Made by a program: the position numbers and the translations under genes | NCBI RefSeq assembly: GCF_021134715.1 | Contig: NC_060019.1 | Coordinates: 310,001 to 374,000, forward strand | DNA length: 64,000 nucleotides | Source: Daphnia pulex | Taxonomy: Eukaryota > Arthropoda > Branchiopoda > Diplostraca > Daphniidae | Direction: 5' to 3' | Shown here: in pieces, positions 62,391 through 64,000 of the stretch | Layout: each line of letters begins with the position of its first letter | Position numbering within the stretch: position 1 is the stretch's first letter | The notes under the pieces: generated by a model | Databases searched by the model: none | The model's input: only the letters and a program-made list of their open reading frames with translations | What the model was told of the DNA's origin: nothing

Positions 62391-63931
62391 TTTTCGATTC
62401 AATTTTTAGTTACGTCAGAAAACAAGGGATGAATGCTTTACGATACTCTACGTTCCATTGTTCTATAGCAAACCCGAATAAGCTTATAGGAAATGTAAAA
62501 GCAAATTTGTTAGCTTAGAAATTTAATAAAGAACTGAACTGATCCCTTACATGTAAAATATATATTATTTTTAACTTTCATAATGTTTTGTGCAAGTGTT
62601 TCAAAATATTAAGTAGCAGAATAGAGGATAACCAACAAACAATCTGGACATGACGAAAATTACGACGAGCTCATTTTTTCTTAATAGCAACATCACTCTT
62701 AAGGAGAAAACTTGGGGGATTACTTCAAATTTAAAAGGCGGCTCTCCAACTATGCTTCAGACACAATTTTTTAAAAATACAAAATTTTTGTTTGATTCCT
62801 ATTTACAGTATTTGAAACATTTGATTCAACATTATTATCTAGTAATATTCGATATAACTCAGCAAAAGTTACAAATGTTAGTTGAATGGAATCAACAAAG
62901 TTTAGCTTTGTTAGCAGAAAGAAAGCATAATTTGGCTGTTGGCATCAACACTGCTATTGGCATGGACTTACATGTTCTCACCCAAACCACGTTCAAAAGA
63001 TATTAGTCACATATTGTTACACGTGCAACAACAAGAGTTTCTACCAGCTGCCGAAACATTTATAACCACTAACACAACTCTAAGAACAAAATAAAGTTAA
63101 AAACACAGTTTTATCTTTAGCTGTGGTGATGTGTTGATTAGTAGCAGACGTTGTATCCTTCACATGAAAATATTCACATCACATGATTGGAGTGTCAAAT
63201 GAATATAATGCACATGAATCATGATGAGTCACTGTTAACATCTCATGATTTTGTTGCGGATTGAGTTGAGCAGACGACAATCTTATGAATATGGTTTTGT
63301 TTTGATGAGAACAGAGTTGCCAGTAAAATACTATTACAATACAAATTTTAGATTTTTAATAAAATGCTAAAATAATAAATAATCGACTGGGATTCTAAGG
63401 GAACCACAGATCCAACAGAAATAATCTCATGAAATTTGTGCATTCAAATTTCGGATACACTGAATTGAATTGACTCTGCTTGAATGTTGAAAACAAGTAC
63501 GGAGAAAACGACTTTCTAAAATTGACTGACTGTCCATTATCAGAAGGACGGTTTGATTGGAATAGTAAAACTCTTCATCGACGGCACCGACATTAATTAC
63601 AAAAATTAAATACGACACTAACAACCTGCATTATAGTTGTGCGAGTACTATTCCCAAGAAAATTTAATCGACGTCATTCAACTTTTTATTTAAAAATTTT
63701 GATTGGTGGACTTATTGACAGGAATGAAGAATATTTGCGGGGGGAGGGGGGGCTTCGCCAATTCTGCTAAATACTGTTAAGCGATTCGTGGAAGATGCAG
63801 TACGGAAGTTGTCAACAAACGTTGGTGAAGAATAGAAAGTTGGCAGGAATCGTCGCGATGATAAGTACAGTGATATCCAGGCAGTCAAGTATTCAACAAC
63901 GTCATCGAAAATTTGGTTGTTTAAAGAAGTC
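62391..63931. other. Spacer between copies C and D
   Basis: A plus-strand frame of 118 codons (62650-63006, begins MTKITTSSFFLNSN) is unrecognised; it could be a small gene or chance. An ankyrin-repeat relic lies at about 63545-63690. From about 63775 the shared 5' module reappears (TTAAGCGATTCGTGGAAGA, CAAACGTTGGTGAAGAATAG). Confidence 0.45.
63545..63690 (+). pseudogene. Decayed ankyrin-repeat fragment
   Basis: In one frame TTGTGC...TTTATT reads LCEYYSQENLIDVIQLFI then a stop, clearly the unit LC-YKNENLIDIIRLFI of the kinase-ankyrin gene. The preceding unit (KLFIDGTDINYKN) is in another frame with a stop. No kinase part is seen nearby. Confidence 0.72.
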
Positions 63932-63959
63932 ATGGCCTCTGCAGCAGATCTAGCCAGCG
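63932..63959 (+). CDS. First coding exon of helical family copy D, runs off right edge
   Basis: ATGGCCTCTGCAGCAGATCT onward gives MASAADLAS plus one base, followed by GTAAGTTACAATTTC, the same donor and intron start as copy A. The 5' module upstream supports a fourth family member. The main exon lies beyond the window. Confidence 0.65.
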
Positions 63960-64000
63960 GTAAGTTACAATTTCAAAAGCGTTTTAAAGAATTGCCCAGG

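Overview
The window looks like nuclear DNA of an arthropod, most likely a cladoceran crustacean such as Daphnia. This is inferred from compact intron-rich genes with introns often of 60-100 bp, animal-only families (multiplexin, ZNF277, ALKBH7), GT-AG splicing and AT-rich spacers. Genes were reconstructed by hand from splice sites, reading phase and protein family conservation; no search was run.

Left third (1-20 kb): one large minus-strand gene, a multiplexin (collagen XV/XVIII type). A signal peptide split over two exons (19.2 and 17.6 kb) leads into a thrombospondin-N/laminin-G-like domain (12.4-10.5 kb), acidic Ser-Gly glycosaminoglycan sites (about 5 kb) and the first Gly-X-Y triplets (1.3 kb). 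The rest of the collagen and any endostatin domain lie beyond the left edge. Its introns hold microsatellites and inverted repeats.

Middle (20.9-50.1 kb): housekeeping genes packed tightly. In order: ALKBH7 (-), LSM8 (+), ZNF277 (-), aminoacylase-1 (-), a CxxC-CxxC hypothetical protein (-), a small secreted peptide (-), glycine dehydrogenase/GLDC (-), phosphoglucomutase-1 (-) and DDX23/Prp28 (+). LSM8 and DDX23 both act in spliceosome assembly; the others have unrelated metabolic or regulatory roles.

Two almost identical 4.17-kb LTR retrotransposons (26716-30883 and 42422-46588) interrupt this block. Each has identical 287-bp LTRs, a perfect 5-bp target duplication (ATAAT; CGCAC) and a single 663-codon gag-like ORF with no pol. 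Both lie 110-140 bp upstream of a start codon (aminoacylase-1, PGM1) in the same orientation as that gene.

Right quarter (50.3-64 kb): a lineage-specific, recently expanded cluster. At least four copies (A, B, C and the first exon of D) of an uncharacterised long-helical protein family surround a gene that fuses an IRE1/RNase L-like kinase domain to about 14 ankyrin repeats. Each helical gene is followed by a decayed copy of the DDX23 3' end, so the duplicated unit began inside the last DDX23 exon. A decayed ankyrin fragment sits near 63.6 kb. This cluster is the best candidate for something undescribed; an immune or stress-sensing role is only a hypothesis.
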